DNA from: Desulfatitalea tepidiphila
GTDB lineage: Bacteria; Desulfobacterota; Desulfobacteria; Desulfobacterales; Desulfosarcinaceae
Length of the DNA: 64,000 nucleotides
Reading direction: 5' to 3'
Assembly (NCBI RefSeq): GCF_001293685.1
Contig: NZ_BCAG01000003.1
Coordinates: forward strand, 124,001 to 188,000
Shown: piece by piece, positions 34,482 to 44,564 of the stretch
Layout: the number at the start of each line of letters is the position of its first letter
Position numbering within the stretch: position 1 is the stretch's first letter
The notes under the pieces: model-generated
What the model was told of the DNA's origin: nothing
The model's input: the letters and a program-made list of their open reading frames with translations, nothing else
The model's database searches: none
Program-made: the position numbers and the translations under genes

Positions 34482-35168
34482 ATGGGCACACCACCGCGAC
34501 AGCCAGCACTACATATTCCGACCCTGGTCAAGAATCCGGACCTGGTTCAGCGCCGACGTCGTCAGATCGTGGATGCGGCGGTCAAGCTCTTTATCGAAAA
34601 CGGCTTTCACAAATCCACCACCCGCCAGATCGCCCAAGCCGCAAATGTCTCCATCGGCACGCTTTATGAGTATGTCTCCTCGAAAGAGGATATCCTCTAC
34701 CTGGTCTGCGATGCCATTCATGCTGAGATGGAACACGGCATGGCGGACGCCCTCGAACGGGCCTCCGGGCACGGCAATCCACTGGCCGAGGTCGTCCGGG
34801 AGTACTTTCTGGTTTGCAACCGTATGAGCGACCACATTCTGCTGATCTATCAGGAGACTCAGTCACTGCCGCAGAAGTGGCGTCGATTGGTTTTGGAGAA
34901 CGAGGTGCGCATTACCGGTTTTTTTATCCGGCCCCTTGCTCAGCTGATGGCCTCCGGGAGCATCCCGTTGCTTTCGGAGGCGGCCATGGATCTCATCGCT
35001 CACAACATCACCGTCCTGGGGCACATGTGGACTTTCAGACGCTGGTTTCTGGGGCGTCATTACACCATCGAGGATTACATCCGTCATCAGACCGCGGTCA
35101 TACTCAATATGTGCCATACCGAAGAGCCATTCCTGGCCGATGCCGGCCTGGGCCCCATACCCGGGTGA
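34482..35168 (+). CDS. TetR-family transcriptional regulator
   Basis: The 228-residue protein has a long N-terminal arm and a TetR helix-turn-helix at about 20-68 (RRRQIVDAAVKLF, then TTRQIAQAANVSIGTLYEYVSSKEDIL), followed by a helical ligand domain. TetR proteins near fatty-acid genes often respond to acyl-CoA. It sits immediately before the icmF gene in the same direction, divergent from the cNMP/CBS gene, so both units may be under its control. The palindrome at 34436-34451 is the likely operator. Confidence 0.9.
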   Translation: MGTPPRQPALHIPTLVKNPDLVQRRRRQIVDAAVKLFIENGFHKSTTRQIAQAANVSIGTLYEYVSSKEDILYLVCDAIHAEMEHGMADALERASGHGNPLAEVVREYFLVCNRMSDHILLIYQETQSLPQKWRRLVLENEVRITGFFIRPLAQLMASGSIPLLSEAAMDLIAHNITVLGHMWTFRRWFLGRHYTIEDYIRHQTAVILNMCHTEEPFLADAGLGPIPG

Positions 35169-35332
35169 TGATCGGCAGCCTGACCAGGAGGTGGAGAACA
35201 CACATCATGGTATTTGAACCGCGATCTGGCTGACCTGGCCAATAAAAACAAACGGCTTTTGGGCCGGAATACGGGTGGCTGCCGAATCCATTTCATGCCG
35301 GCACCCAAATAAAACTGCAAAGAGGAGGGTTT

Positions 35333-38300
35333 ATGACAGCCGAAGTCTACCAACCCCGCAACAGCGTCCGTGTCGTGACGGCGACATCGCTTTTCGACGG
35401 GCATGACGCATCGATCAATATCTTTCGCCGTATCCTTCAGAGTACCGGGGTCGAAGTCATCCATCTTGGACACAACCGGTCCGTGCAGGAAATCGTCGAT
35501 GCCGCTGTTGAAGAAGACGTACAAGGGATTGCCGTATCCAGTTACCAGGGCGGCCACATGGAGTACTTCAAGTACATGGTCGACCTGCTCAAGGAGGCCG
35601 AGGCATCGCATGTGAAGGTTTTCGGCGGCGGCGGCGGGGTGATCGTGCCCGAAGAGATCAAGGAGTTGGAAGCCTACGGGGTGGCCAAGATATACTCTCC
35701 CGAAGACGGGGCCCGCTGGGGCCTGCAGGGCATTATCAATCACATGGTGCAGACCATGGATTTTCCGCGGGTCGCCGGTCAGGTGCCCGATCTCACCCGA
35801 CTCACCCCCGACAACAAGCTCATGGTCGCCAACCTGATCACCACCATCGAGCAGGCCAAAGTCATGGAGAACGGTCACCTTGCCAAGCTGCGGGCCGAGT
35901 TGAAGGCGCACCTGCCCGAACGACGCATCCCGGTGATCGGCATCACGGGCACGGGTGGCTCCGGGAAGTCTTCTCTCACAGACGAACTCATTCAGCGCAT
36001 GCTCCTGGACCTCAAAGATGTCCGCGTGGCCATCATCAGTGCCGACCCCTCCCGGCGCAAAACCGGAGGCGCCCTCTTGGGCGACCGCATTCGGATGAAC
36101 GCCATCGGCAATCGAAGGGTCTATATGCGTTCCCTGGCCACACGCCGATCGCACACCGAAGTGCCCGAGGCTCTCGAGGACATTTTAAAGGTCGCCATGG
36201 CCGCGGGGTTCGACCTGATCATCGCCGAAACCGCCGGCATCGGCCAGGGTGATTCCCTCATCGTCGATCTGGTGGACATCTCCATCTATGTCATGACGGC
36301 CGAGTTCGGCGCCGCCTCCCAGCTCGAAAAAATCGACATGCTCGACTATGCCGACATCGTCGTGGTGAACAAGTTCGAGAAGCGCGGCGGAGAAGATGCG
36401 GTCCGCGACGTGCGCAAGCAAGTGCAGCGCAACCGTATGGCCTTCGACAAGGCCTCCGAGGAGATGCAGGTCTACGGTACGATCGCCTCCAAGTTCAACG
36501 ACGACGGCGTGACCGCCCTCTACCACGGCCTCCTGGATACCATTCGGGAGAAGACCGGCGTGGCGTTCAAATCCAGTCTACCGCGCCCGCAGGCCAGGGT
36601 TTCCTCCTCCAAGACCATCATCATTCCGCCTGAGCGCACCCGTTATCTGGCGGAGATCGCAGAAACCGTGCGTGACTATCACGTCCGCACCGAGGAGCAG
36701 GCCGAGGCCCTTCGCCGGGTCTGGCATCTGGAAGAGGCCGCCAGGGCCTTGGAAGACGCCGAACCGGCTGAAACCCGTGATGCCCTGATGGCCCGTCTGA
36801 AGGCCGCCGCCGCCGAAGCACGCCAGACCCTGGCGCCGGAGACCATCGAACTGGTGAAGCGCTGGCAGGAGACAAAACAGGCCTACCAGAAAGACGAATT
36901 GGTTTACCAGGTACGCGACCGCGAGATCCGGGTACCGCTTTTCACTGAGTCGCTCAGCCGCAAGAAGATCCCCAAGATCGCCCTGCCGCAGTTCACCGAT
37001 CCGGGGGAGACCTATCGCTGGCTGCGGCGGGAAAATCTGCCGGGCTATTTTCCGTTTACCGCAGGCGTGTTCCCCCTGAAACGGGTGGGGGAGGATCCGA
37101 CCCGCATGTTCGCCGGCGAAGGCGACCCGGCCCGTACCAATCGCCGCTTCAAGCTACTGTCGGCCGAAAGCGAGGCCAAACGGTTGTCTACGGCCTTTGA
37201 CTCGGTCACGCTCTATGGCTACGATCCGGACTTGCGGCCGGATATCTACGGGAAAGTGGGCACCTCGGGGGTAAGCGTGTGCACCCTGGACGACGTGAAG
37301 GTTCTATACAGTGGGTTCGATCTGTGTGCTCCCTCCACGTCGGTGTCCATGACCATCAACGGCCCGGCGCCCATCATACTGGCCATGTTCCTGAACACCG
37401 CCATCGACCAGCAGGTAGATCGGTACCGCGAGACCGAAGGCAAGGAACCGTCGCAGGAAATGTATCAAAAAATTCGTACCGAGGTGCTGGCCAACGTCCG
37501 CGGCACGGTTCAGGCCGACATCCTCAAGGAAGATCAGGGGCAAAACACCTGCATCTTCTCCATTGATTTCGCACTCAAGATGATGGGCGACATCCAGGAA
37601 TATTTCATCGAGAACAATGTGCGCAATTTCTACTCGGTCTCCATTTCCGGTTACCACATCGCAGAGGCCGGTGCCAACCCGATCTCCCAGCTGGCCTTTA
37701 CTCTGTCCAATGGTTTTACTTACCTTGAATACTACCTGTCCCGGGGGATGCCCCTCGACCATTTCGGGCCCAACCTCTCCTTCTTCTTTTCCAACGGTAT
37801 GGATCCGGAATACACCGTGATCGGCCGTGTGGCTCGCCGAATCTGGTCAGTTGCCCTTCGTGAGAAGTACGGCGCCTCCGCACGCTCGCAGATGCTCAAG
37901 TACCATATCCAAACTTCGGGTCGATCCCTGCACAGCCAGGACATCCAGTTCAACGATATCCGCACCACACTCCAGGCTTTGTGCGCCGTCTACGACAATT
38001 GCAATAGTTTGCACACCAATGCCTTTGACGAGGCCATTACGACGCCGTCCAAGGAATCGGTGCGTCGGGCCCTGGCCATCCAGATGATCATCAATCGGGA
38101 ATGGGGACTTGCCAAAAACGAAAATCCTCTCCAAGGCAGTTTCATCGTGGACGAACTTACCGATCTGGTCGAAGAGGCGGTCCTGATGGAGTTCGACCGC
38201 ATCACCGAGCGCGGCGGAGTGCTGGGCGCCATGGAGACCGGTTACCAGCGCGGCCAGATCCAGGAGGAGTCCATTTACTACGAGACCCTTAAACACACGG

Positions 38301-38605
38301 GCGACTTCCCGATCATCGGCGTCAACACCTTTCGGGATCCGGATGCGTGCGATGGCGAGCTTTCAGAGACCGTCGAGCTGGCCCGGGCCACCGAGGAAGA
38401 GAAGCAGTCGCAGCTCGACCGGCTGGCCGCCTTCCAGGCCCGCAATGCCTCCAGTGCCCCACAGGCCTTGGATCGGCTCCAGAAGACAGCGCTTTCCAAC
38501 GGCAATATTTTTGCCGAGCTCATGGAAGCTGTCAAAACCTGCTCGCTAGGGCAGATCACCGGTGCGCTCTACGAGGTGGGTGGCAAGTATCGCCGTAACA
38601 TGTAG
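35333..38605 (+). CDS. icmF: fused isobutyryl-CoA mutase IcmF
   Basis: The 1090-residue protein has the IcmF order: B12-binding domain (about 1-150, with FDGHDAS supplying the axial His and GGGGGVI), a G-protein chaperone (about 195-420, with P-loop GTGGSGKSS and [11 protein letters not shown]), and the mutase large domain (about 530-1090). It interconverts isobutyryl-CoA and n-butyryl-CoA. Substrate-selecting residues are F593 in RMFAGEG and Q737 in GQNTCIF, as in isobutyryl-CoA mutases; methylmalonyl-CoA mutases have Tyr and Arg there. Length matches the family (about 1090). GAGGAGG precedes the ATG. Confidence 0.93.
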   Translation: MTAEVYQPRNSVRVVTATSLFDGHDASINIFRRILQSTGVEVIHLGHNRSVQEIVDAAVEEDVQGIAVSSYQGGHMEYFKYMVDLLKEAEASHVKVFGGGGGVIVPEEIKELEAYGVAKIYSPEDGARWGLQGIINHMVQTMDFPRVAGQVPDLTRLTPDNKLMVANLITTIEQAKVMENGHLAKLRAELKAHLPERRIPVIGITGTGGSGKSSLTDELIQRMLLDLKDVRVAIISADPSRRKTGGALLGDRIRMNAIGNRRVYMRSLATRRSHTEVPEALEDILKVAMAAGFDLIIAETAGIGQGDSLIVDLVDISIYVMTAEFGAASQLEKIDMLDYADIVVVNKFEKRGGEDAVRDVRKQVQRNRMAFDKASEEMQVYGTIASKFNDDGVTALYHGLLDTIREKTGVAFKSSLPRPQARVSSSKTIIIPPERTRYLAEIAETVRDYHVRTEEQAEALRRVWHLEEAARALEDAEPAETRDALMARLKAAAAEARQTLAPETIELVKRWQETKQAYQKDELVYQVRDREIRVPLFTESLSRKKIPKIALPQFTDPGETYRWLRRENLPGYFPFTAGVFPLKRVGEDPTRMFAGEGDPARTNRRFKLLSAESEAKRLSTAFDSVTLYGYDPDLRPDIYGKVGTSGVSVCTLDDVKVLYSGFDLCAPSTSVSMTINGPAPIILAMFLNTAIDQQVDRYRETEGKEPSQEMYQKIRTEVLANVRGTVQADILKEDQGQNTCIFSIDFALKMMGDIQEYFIENNVRNFYSVSISGYHIAEAGANPISQLAFTLSNGFTYLEYYLSRGMPLDHFGPNLSFFFSNGMDPEYTVIGRVARRIWSVALREKYGASARSQMLKYHIQTSGRSLHSQDIQFNDIRTTLQALCAVYDNCNSLHTNAFDEAITTPSKESVRRALAIQMIINREWGLAKNENPLQGSFIVDELTDLVEEAVLMEFDRITERGGVLGAMETGYQRGQIQEESIYYETLKHTGDFPIIGVNTFRDPDACDGELSETVELARATEEEKQSQLDRLAAFQARNASSAPQALDRLQKTALSNGNIFAELMEAVKTCSLGQITGALYEVGGKYRRNM

Positions 38606-38656
38606 GTTCTGCAATCGTTCCCGGCGGCGGCGCGACGCATCGGAAAAGGAGATGGC

Positions 38657-39208
38657 ATGCCACAGAAGAAACAAAACAGCAAAGAAACGGTGGGCAGTAA
38701 GATCAAGCATGTGCGCACCAAGAAGAAGATCGCGCTGGATGCGATGGCCAACGATACAGGGTTCTCCATCGATTATCTCAAAAAAATCGAAGCGGGAAAG
38801 ACAATCCCACCGGTGGGTGCCCTGTTGCAGATCGCCCGTGCCCTGGAGATCGACTCCACCTACTTTCTGCGCGAGCAGGCCGCCAGCGTTCATGATCGGG
38901 TAAAGGCCTATACAAAGCGTACCGACAACTACGCCTACACCACCCTCACGCCGGGAGCGGAGAACAAGCACCTGAAGGCCTTCAAGGTCGCTATCGAACC
39001 GCTCAAGGATCACGAGGGGGTTGGGTATCAGCACGAGGGAGAAGAATTCGTCTACGTGCTGAAAGGAGCCGTAGAAATCTCCGTGGGTGATCACATCAAC
39101 CTCCTCGAGGAAGGCGATTCGCTGCACTTCAATTCCGGCATCCGGCACCGCATGCGCAACATCAGCGACAGTCGAGCGGAGATGCTGGTGGTGATCTATG
39201 GCCCCTGA
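38657..39208 (+). CDS. XRE-cupin transcriptional regulator
   Basis: The 183-residue protein has an XRE helix-turn-helix (about 12-70, with FSIDYLKKIEAGKTIPPVG) and a C-terminal cupin domain (about 105-183, with HEGEEFVYVLKGAVEISVG and LHFNSGIRHRMRN). Such regulators sense small molecules through the cupin. It lies 51 bases after icmF and 111 bases before the acyl-CoA dehydrogenase, so it likely controls this set. In other genomes, similar regulators accompany acyl-CoA synthetase and mutase genes. Confidence 0.88.
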   Translation: MPQKKQNSKETVGSKIKHVRTKKKIALDAMANDTGFSIDYLKKIEAGKTIPPVGALLQIARALEIDSTYFLREQAASVHDRVKAYTKRTDNYAYTTLTPGAENKHLKAFKVAIEPLKDHEGVGYQHEGEEFVYVLKGAVEISVGDHINLLEEGDSLHFNSGIRHRMRNISDSRAEMLVVIYGP

Positions 39209-39319
39209 CCGTTCCACGGTTCGGGAAATCACGGCAGTCAAAACCGGGAGGGCCCCATTGTCGCGGCCGCCCGGTTATCGGGTAAATTTGCGATAGAGAC
39301 GGTCCCAGGGGAGGATGAC

Positions 39320-40474
39320 ATGCTTTTTCGCTTGACCGACGAACAGTTGATGATCCAATCCATGGTTCGGGAATTTTCCCGCAAAGTTGTGGCCCCAACC
39401 GCGGCGGAACGCGACCGCACTAAAGAGTTCCCGGCCGACAATCTCAAACAGATGGCCAAATTGGGGCTTCTCGGCATGATGGTGCCTCCCGAGTATGGCG
39501 GAGAAGGCGCAGACACCATCAGTTATGTGCTGGCGCTGTCCGAGATCGCCTACTCCTGCGCATCCACGGCGGTGGTCATGTCGGTCCACAACTCCATTGT
39601 CTGTGAAAGCATATTGCGTTTCGGTACCGAAGAACAGAAAAAGAAGTATCTGACGAAGCTGACCGCCGGCAAGATGATCGGCGCTTTTGGCTTGACCGAG
39701 CCGGAAGCGGGCTCCGATCCCGTCAGCCAGACTACGACAGCCATTCGTGACGGGGATTTTTATATTATCAACGGGACCAAACGGTTCACCACCACCGGCA
39801 AAAATTCCCATTTGGTCATTGTCACCGCCAAAACCGATGATGCCCAGCGGCACCGGGGTATCAGCGCCTTCATTCTCGAAAAGGGTCTGCCGGGGTTCAA
39901 GGTCGGCCACATGGAGGACAAAATGGGACTCCGGGCCTCCGACACCACCGACCTGATCTTCGACAATTGCCGCGTGCCGGCTGAAAATCTGCTGGGACAG
40001 GAAGGCGACGGCTTCAAACTGGCCATGACCGCCCTGGACAGCGGCCGCATTGGCATTGCGGCCCAGAGCATCGGCGTGGCCCAGGCGGCCCTTGACGCCG
40101 CCATCCGCTATGCCAAGGAGCGTTCCCAGTTCGGCCAGAAAATCGTCAAGTTCCAGGGGCTGCGCTGGATGATCGCCGACATGGCCACCGAGCTCGAAGC
40201 CGCCCGACAGCTGACCATGTCGGCCGCGGCAATGAAAGATCAAAAGACCCGCTTCACGCGACAGGCCTCCATGGCCAAGCTCTTTGCCTCGGAAATGGTC
40301 AACCGGGTCACCGGCAAGGCCATCCAGATTCACGGAGGGTATGGATTTACCAAGGATTACGATGTCGAACGCTATTACCGGGATGCCCGGGTCTTCACGA
40401 TTTACGAGGGCACCTCGGAAATACAGCGGGTGGTCATCAGCAACCAACTCCTCAAGGACACGCGTTCGCCCTGA
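39320..40474 (+). CDS. acyl-CoA dehydrogenase (short-chain type)
   Basis: The 384-residue protein has the normal acyl-CoA dehydrogenase length and motifs: MMVPPEYGGEG near 50-60, GAFGLTEPEAGSDP near 118-131, FAD-binding VTGKAIQIHGGYGFTKDYDVERYYRDAR, and the catalytic Glu in IYEGTSEIQR near 365. It should oxidise butyryl-CoA or another short acyl-CoA to the enoyl form. Beside IcmF, its natural substrate would be n-butyryl-CoA, giving crotonyl-CoA. No electron-transfer flavoprotein genes are in the window. GGGGAGG precedes the ATG. Confidence 0.93.
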   Translation: MLFRLTDEQLMIQSMVREFSRKVVAPTAAERDRTKEFPADNLKQMAKLGLLGMMVPPEYGGEGADTISYVLALSEIAYSCASTAVVMSVHNSIVCESILRFGTEEQKKKYLTKLTAGKMIGAFGLTEPEAGSDPVSQTTTAIRDGDFYIINGTKRFTTTGKNSHLVIVTAKTDDAQRHRGISAFILEKGLPGFKVGHMEDKMGLRASDTTDLIFDNCRVPAENLLGQEGDGFKLAMTALDSGRIGIAAQSIGVAQAALDAAIRYAKERSQFGQKIVKFQGLRWMIADMATELEAARQLTMSAAAMKDQKTRFTRQASMAKLFASEMVNRVTGKAIQIHGGYGFTKDYDVERYYRDARVFTIYEGTSEIQRVVISNQLLKDTRSP

Positions 40475-40605
40475 AAGAGCGGCGGCCGACCCTCTACCGG
40501 CTTGCGATTGCGGGGGCGCATGCCAGTAGGCGCCCCTGGTGGATACCGCATACGACCTTTAATCCAATACCATAACGGCTCTTTTATCGAAGAGGACATA
40601 ACGTC

Positions 40606-41091
40606 ATGATCAGAACCGAAATCTCCCTTTTTCTAAAAAACGCACCCGGCGAACTGGCCAAGCTCTCCGCCCTTTTCGCCGAGGCAGGCATCAATATTGA
40701 CGCCATCACCATTCAGGACGCCTCCAGCTATGTGCAGGAGCTATTCAAGGCCCGGGGCAAATCCCTCAATCGTATCGCTTCGGCGGCGAGCTACAACTCC
40801 ATGCGCAAGGATTCCGCTGAATTCGCGCTCATTCGGATGCTGCCGGCCGACGGCAAAATCAATGCGGCCATTGACCTGCTCAGCCGCAACGACTTCATTT
40901 TTGACATGCTTCCGGTGATCGCTTTGGAACTGTCCAACCAGCCCGGCGCACTGGCCGAGGTGACGGCCAAATTCGGCGAAGCGGGCATCAACATCAACTA
41001 CGTTTATGGTTCGGTGTCATCGCCGGAGGAAAAATGTCTTTTTATCTTCTCGCCGGAAGACATCGATCTTGCCGCCAAGATATTCGCATAG
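40606..41091 (+). CDS. tandem ACT-domain protein
   Basis: The 161-residue protein has two ACT-like domains, about 3-70 and 90-160 (ISLFLKNAPGELAKLSALFAEAGINIDAIT and the matching VIALELSNQPGALAEVTAKFGEAGININYV). ACT domains bind amino acids or other small ligands to control enzymes; here there is no catalytic domain. It follows the acyl-CoA dehydrogenase by 131 bases. An IS1380 element is inserted nine bases after its stop codon, which may cut it off from former downstream genes. Confidence 0.8.
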   Translation: MIRTEISLFLKNAPGELAKLSALFAEAGINIDAITIQDASSYVQELFKARGKSLNRIASAASYNSMRKDSAEFALIRMLPADGKINAAIDLLSRNDFIFDMLPVIALELSNQPGALAEVTAKFGEAGININYVYGSVSSPEEKCLFIFSPEDIDLAAKIFA

Positions 41092-41099
41092 GATTAAGA

Positions 41100-42876
41100 C
41101 CTGAATTTTGCACGCATACGGCCGTAACGGCTCATGCCCGCTAAATTCTCGAGATGGATCAAATCTACCGCGCTCGTCCTCAGGCCGCCGTCAGTACCAA
41201 TAAAGAGAGCGACCTGAAGTAGAACTGCCCGACAGAATGCGTCGTATGTATTTATAATGAATCATCATATTTCCATGCAAGAAATTTTGTGCATTAACAA
41301 CAGATCTACCCGCCAGGTGCCTGGAGTATACCGCCAGCCCATGGCCTGGGCTTGAACCTTTTTTCGTCAATGTATTTCAGGAAAGACATCAATGCCGGCG
41401 TTCGGCTGTCATGGATAGAATAACGAACCTTATCTCTATTTGAAGCCGTAACCACCTTGGCCGCGATCATTAACAGGCGCAACCGCGCAATGCGCACCGT
41501 GTTGGTTTGGATGCCTTCAAATCCATGGCCTCCGGCCGCTTGTCTGGGGTATGCGCTCTGCTCGGCCAATATCTTCAAATAGCGCCAGATATTGTAGGCC
41601 AGCATGACGATTTGGAAATAGGCATAGTTGTTTTTAAAGCGAGACGAGGGGATGGCATCCAGACCTTCGCGCTTGGCTTCTCCCACAAGATTTTCGACGT
41701 CGGCCCGCTTGTCATACTCGGCGATGACCTTGTGAGCCGCACGGCGTAAATCCGTGCAAAAGATGCGGTACTCATAACGATCAGCCTCAAACAGTTCGTA
41801 TTGCACGCATCGATCTTTGGCAACATTTTTATCTTTGGGGATTCGCATGGCCACGAATCGAACCGGCATCTGCCATCCCATTGGCTGGTAAACACAGCTG
41901 TTGAACTCATAGGCGTTGCGCTTGTGCGGGCGGTACCAGCGCCGTGGATCAAATGGCGGTTCGCACCCTTTGTTGGCGATGATGAAATTGTAACCGGCCT
42001 TGATGCATTCATGGATGCTTTCCCAGCTTTGAAACTCGGCATCCGCGCGGATCAACACCTGCCTCACACAGCCGGGAAGGTATTGTTTGATTTTGGCGAT
42101 AAACGAGGCGGTTTGCTCGCCGCTGATGGTTTCGCCCTTGCGAAGTTTGCCCAGCAGGTACTCACGGCTTTGTTCGATGAAGCATAACACCGGGCGGTAT
42201 CCCTTTTTGCCCCGATTTCTTGGATTGTGGCCTTTTTTCGCCCCCTGCTGGTTGCCGAAAACCGTTTCCACGGTCGTATCGATATCCAGGCAGATGCGGT
42301 AGTACGATAGATCGCAAAGCCGCCAGACCCGCTCACGTAAATGGGCCATCACAGCCAGCAGTGAATTGGCTTGGTTGATACCCAGGCTGTTGACATAGCG
42401 CCAAAATGTGCTGGCCACCGGAAGCCGCGTCAGGTTGAAAAATCCGCACAGCATCGCATCCAGCCGCAGGTAGGAAAAATGCCAAATTCGGTTGAACCCT
42501 ATAAACAGTAGCATCAGCAAGCCTGTCATCATCGAATAATGGCCCAGTTTGGGTTCACGGGCCGGCGCTTTATAGGCGAAGTCAAAAATTTCTCGAAAAC
42601 CAACCAGATCAAAAAATTTGATCAGCGGCAAAACACCGCCAAATGCGCTCAGCTGCTCGCTGCACGTATCATAAGCGGTTGACGCATTGATTTTCTTGGC
42701 CTTCGCGCCATTTGGGCTAAATCCTTTAGGGTTGCGGTTTTTGCTGAAATCTGATTTCTTGGATTTTACCATCTGGGTACCTCCCTGCTTTTATGGGTTG
42801 GCTTCGTAACCCCCATTGTAGCAAGGGTTCCCAGATGGTTTCTACCCTTTCTCGCTATTCAGGTGCAAAATTCAGG
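41100..42876 (-). mobile_element. IS1380-family insertion sequence, intact ends
   Basis: The 1777-base element is bounded by 14-base inverted repeats, CCTGAATTTTGCAC (41100-41113) and its complement (42863-42876). TAAGA occurs directly on both sides (41095-41099 and 42877-42881), a 5-base target duplication. It carries one transposase gene of full length. Intact ends, duplication and open reading frame show a fairly recent insertion. Confidence 0.92.
41306..42772 (-). CDS. IS1380-family transposase
   Basis: The 488-residue DDE transposase has the expected acidic residues in LDIDTTVETVFG (near 168), LIRADAEFQSWE (near 249), and YDKRADVENLVGEAKREGL (near 375). The length is typical for IS1380, and the N-terminal Lys-rich segment likely helps DNA binding. 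It fills the element apart from short ends, and its frame is unbroken. Confidence 0.93.
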   Translation of the reverse strand: MVKSKKSDFSKNRNPKGFSPNGAKAKKINASTAYDTCSEQLSAFGGVLPLIKFFDLVGFREIFDFAYKAPAREPKLGHYSMMTGLLMLLFIGFNRIWHFSYLRLDAMLCGFFNLTRLPVASTFWRYVNSLGINQANSLLAVMAHLRERVWRLCDLSYYRICLDIDTTVETVFGNQQGAKKGHNPRNRGKKGYRPVLCFIEQSREYLLGKLRKGETISGEQTASFIAKIKQYLPGCVRQVLIRADAEFQSWESIHECIKAGYNFIIANKGCEPPFDPRRWYRPHKRNAYEFNSCVYQPMGWQMPVRFVAMRIPKDKNVAKDRCVQYELFEADRYEYRIFCTDLRRAAHKVIAEYDKRADVENLVGEAKREGLDAIPSSRFKNNYAYFQIVMLAYNIWRYLKILAEQSAYPRQAAGGHGFEGIQTNTVRIARLRLLMIAAKVVTASNRDKVRYSIHDSRTPALMSFLKYIDEKRFKPRPWAGGILQAPGG

Positions 42877-42987
42877 TAAGAACTCAGCAGAAGCCCTCAT
42901 AGACAACATAGGGGAGAAACGGCTGTCCAAGACTTTCAGACATAAGGGCCTGGATTTCGTTAGTGTTGTCCCCTGAAGGTGAAGAGC

Positions 42988-44037
42988 ATGTTGGTGCCCA
43001 TAAATCGATGGGCGCGAGGACGTCTGATTCTCTGCGCGACGATAGTGGGACTTATTCTATCCACAGCCCTGTCCTGCGCTGCGAATGAAAAGCCGCTCTA
43101 TTCCGATGGAGACATGCTGATCATGGAAAGCATCGGCACTCGATTGCCGCCGCTCGATCTGGCCCGGGCGGCTCCATCGCCGGCGGAGGTTTGTGCCTAT
43201 AGAAAATTCTACGGGCTCGATGTCGTCAGTGACCGCCACTATATCGGCCGGTTCACGTCTAATAAAATGGCGATCGTTGGCCAGGTGTTTCTCCCGTCAC
43301 GTCCGGTGGGAACTTTTTTTTTGTTGCATGGATATTTCGATCATTCCGCCACCCTGAAAAATCTGATAGCAGCGTGCCTGGAAAATAATTTCGCCGTTGC
43401 CCTGTTCGATCTTCCCGGTCACGGCCTGTCTTCCGGAGAGAGGGGCGCCATCGCCGATTTTTCTGAATATGCATCGACTTTGAGGGCTTTTATCGGCACT
43501 TATGCCAAGCATCTCCCCAAGCCCTATCATCTGGCCGCGCACAGCACGGGTTGCGCCGCCGCCTATGAATACCTGCATCATGATCCGCCGCTTGTTTTCG
43601 ATAAAATCGTTTTTCTGGCGCCTCTCGTCCGCCACGCATACTGGCACCTTTCCACCATCGGGTACCACTTGGTCAAGCCGTTTACCGATACGTTACCGCG
43701 GGCGCACCGCAGAAATTCATCGAACGAACCCTTTCTCGAATTTACCCGCAACGATCCGTTACAGGTTCACCGGGTGTCGCTCCGGTTTCTCGACGCCCTG
43801 CGTGATTGGAACCGAAGGATTCAAGGATACGCCACCATTACTCAGCCGGTTCTGGTGATTCAGGGTACTGATGACGACGTTGTCGATTGGAAATACAATC
43901 TCGAATTCCTGAAAACGAAAATTATGGGTTTGGAGATTGAATTGGTCGATGGTGCCAAACATCAGTTGGTGAACGAAAACCAGGCCCTGCGGCAGCGCGT
44001 GTTCGACCGTCTCTTCGGATATGTTGCGATACCATGA
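42988..44037 (+). CDS. alpha/beta hydrolase, lysophospholipase/monoglyceride lipase-like
   Basis: The protein is about 349 residues. A signal or anchor segment lies at about 10-30, with LSCAAN possibly a lipoprotein-like or signal cleavage site. The serine aminopeptidase-type fold follows, with the oxyanion strand LLHGYFDHS, the nucleophile Ser in AAHSTGCAAA, an Asp near GTDDDVVDW, and a His in GAKHQLVNE. It should be exported and hydrolyse lipid esters; a periplasmic or outer membrane role is likely. GTG 42979 is an alternative start nine bases upstream. It stands between the IS and a universal stress gene. Confidence 0.8.
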   Translation: MLVPINRWARGRLILCATIVGLILSTALSCAANEKPLYSDGDMLIMESIGTRLPPLDLARAAPSPAEVCAYRKFYGLDVVSDRHYIGRFTSNKMAIVGQVFLPSRPVGTFFLLHGYFDHSATLKNLIAACLENNFAVALFDLPGHGLSSGERGAIADFSEYASTLRAFIGTYAKHLPKPYHLAAHSTGCAAAYEYLHHDPPLVFDKIVFLAPLVRHAYWHLSTIGYHLVKPFTDTLPRAHRRNSSNEPFLEFTRNDPLQVHRVSLRFLDALRDWNRRIQGYATITQPVLVIQGTDDDVVDWKYNLEFLKTKIMGLEIELVDGAKHQLVNENQALRQRVFDRLFGYVAIP

Positions 44038-44063
44038 TTCCGTTGAATCAATAAGGAGGGAAG

Positions 44064-44552
44064 ATGAAGGATTATAAAAGAATATTGGCCGCATGCGATC
44101 TTTCAGAATACACCGATATCGTGCTGGACGCGGCCGTCGGCTTGGCCGCCAGTACGGGTGCGGAGCTGTTTCTGGTCAATGTCATCAATCAACGGGATCT
44201 GGATTCGATGGCGACGGCCCTCGAGAAGATCGCCCAGGATTATGACAATTTCCCGGTTTCCATCGCCCAGTATCGCGTCGATCTGGAAGCGGAGCGGCTC
44301 CAATCCCTGCAGGACGTTTTTAAGAAAGCCGCAGGGCCCGGCAGTAAATGCAATTTTGTGATCAAAGTGGGTATCCCATTCCAGCAGATTCTGGAAACCA
44401 TCGCCGAACATCACATCGATCTGGTTGTCATGGGGACCAAGGGCCGGACCAACCTCAGCGGCGTGCTGCTCGGTTCGACCGCCGAAAAGCTGTTCCGTCG
44501 CTGTCCTGTGCCGCTGCTCAGCGTGAGGATCGGTGAACAAAAGGGGCGATGA
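44064..44552 (+). CDS. universal stress protein (UspA family)
   Basis: The 162-residue protein has the Usp fold, starting with KRILAACDLSEYTDIVLDAAV and ending with the ATP-binding pattern MGTKGRTNLSGVLLGSTAEKL followed by CPVPLLSV. That G-2x-G-9x-GS pattern marks the nucleotide-binding subgroup. It is cytoplasmic. GGAGGG precedes the ATG. It lies 26 bases after the lipase-like gene, which suggests one transcript. Confidence 0.92.
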   Translation: MKDYKRILAACDLSEYTDIVLDAAVGLAASTGAELFLVNVINQRDLDSMATALEKIAQDYDNFPVSIAQYRVDLEAERLQSLQDVFKKAAGPGSKCNFVIKVGIPFQQILETIAEHHIDLVVMGTKGRTNLSGVLLGSTAEKLFRRCPVPLLSVRIGEQKGR

Positions 44553-44564
44553 GGCAGTCTGCAT

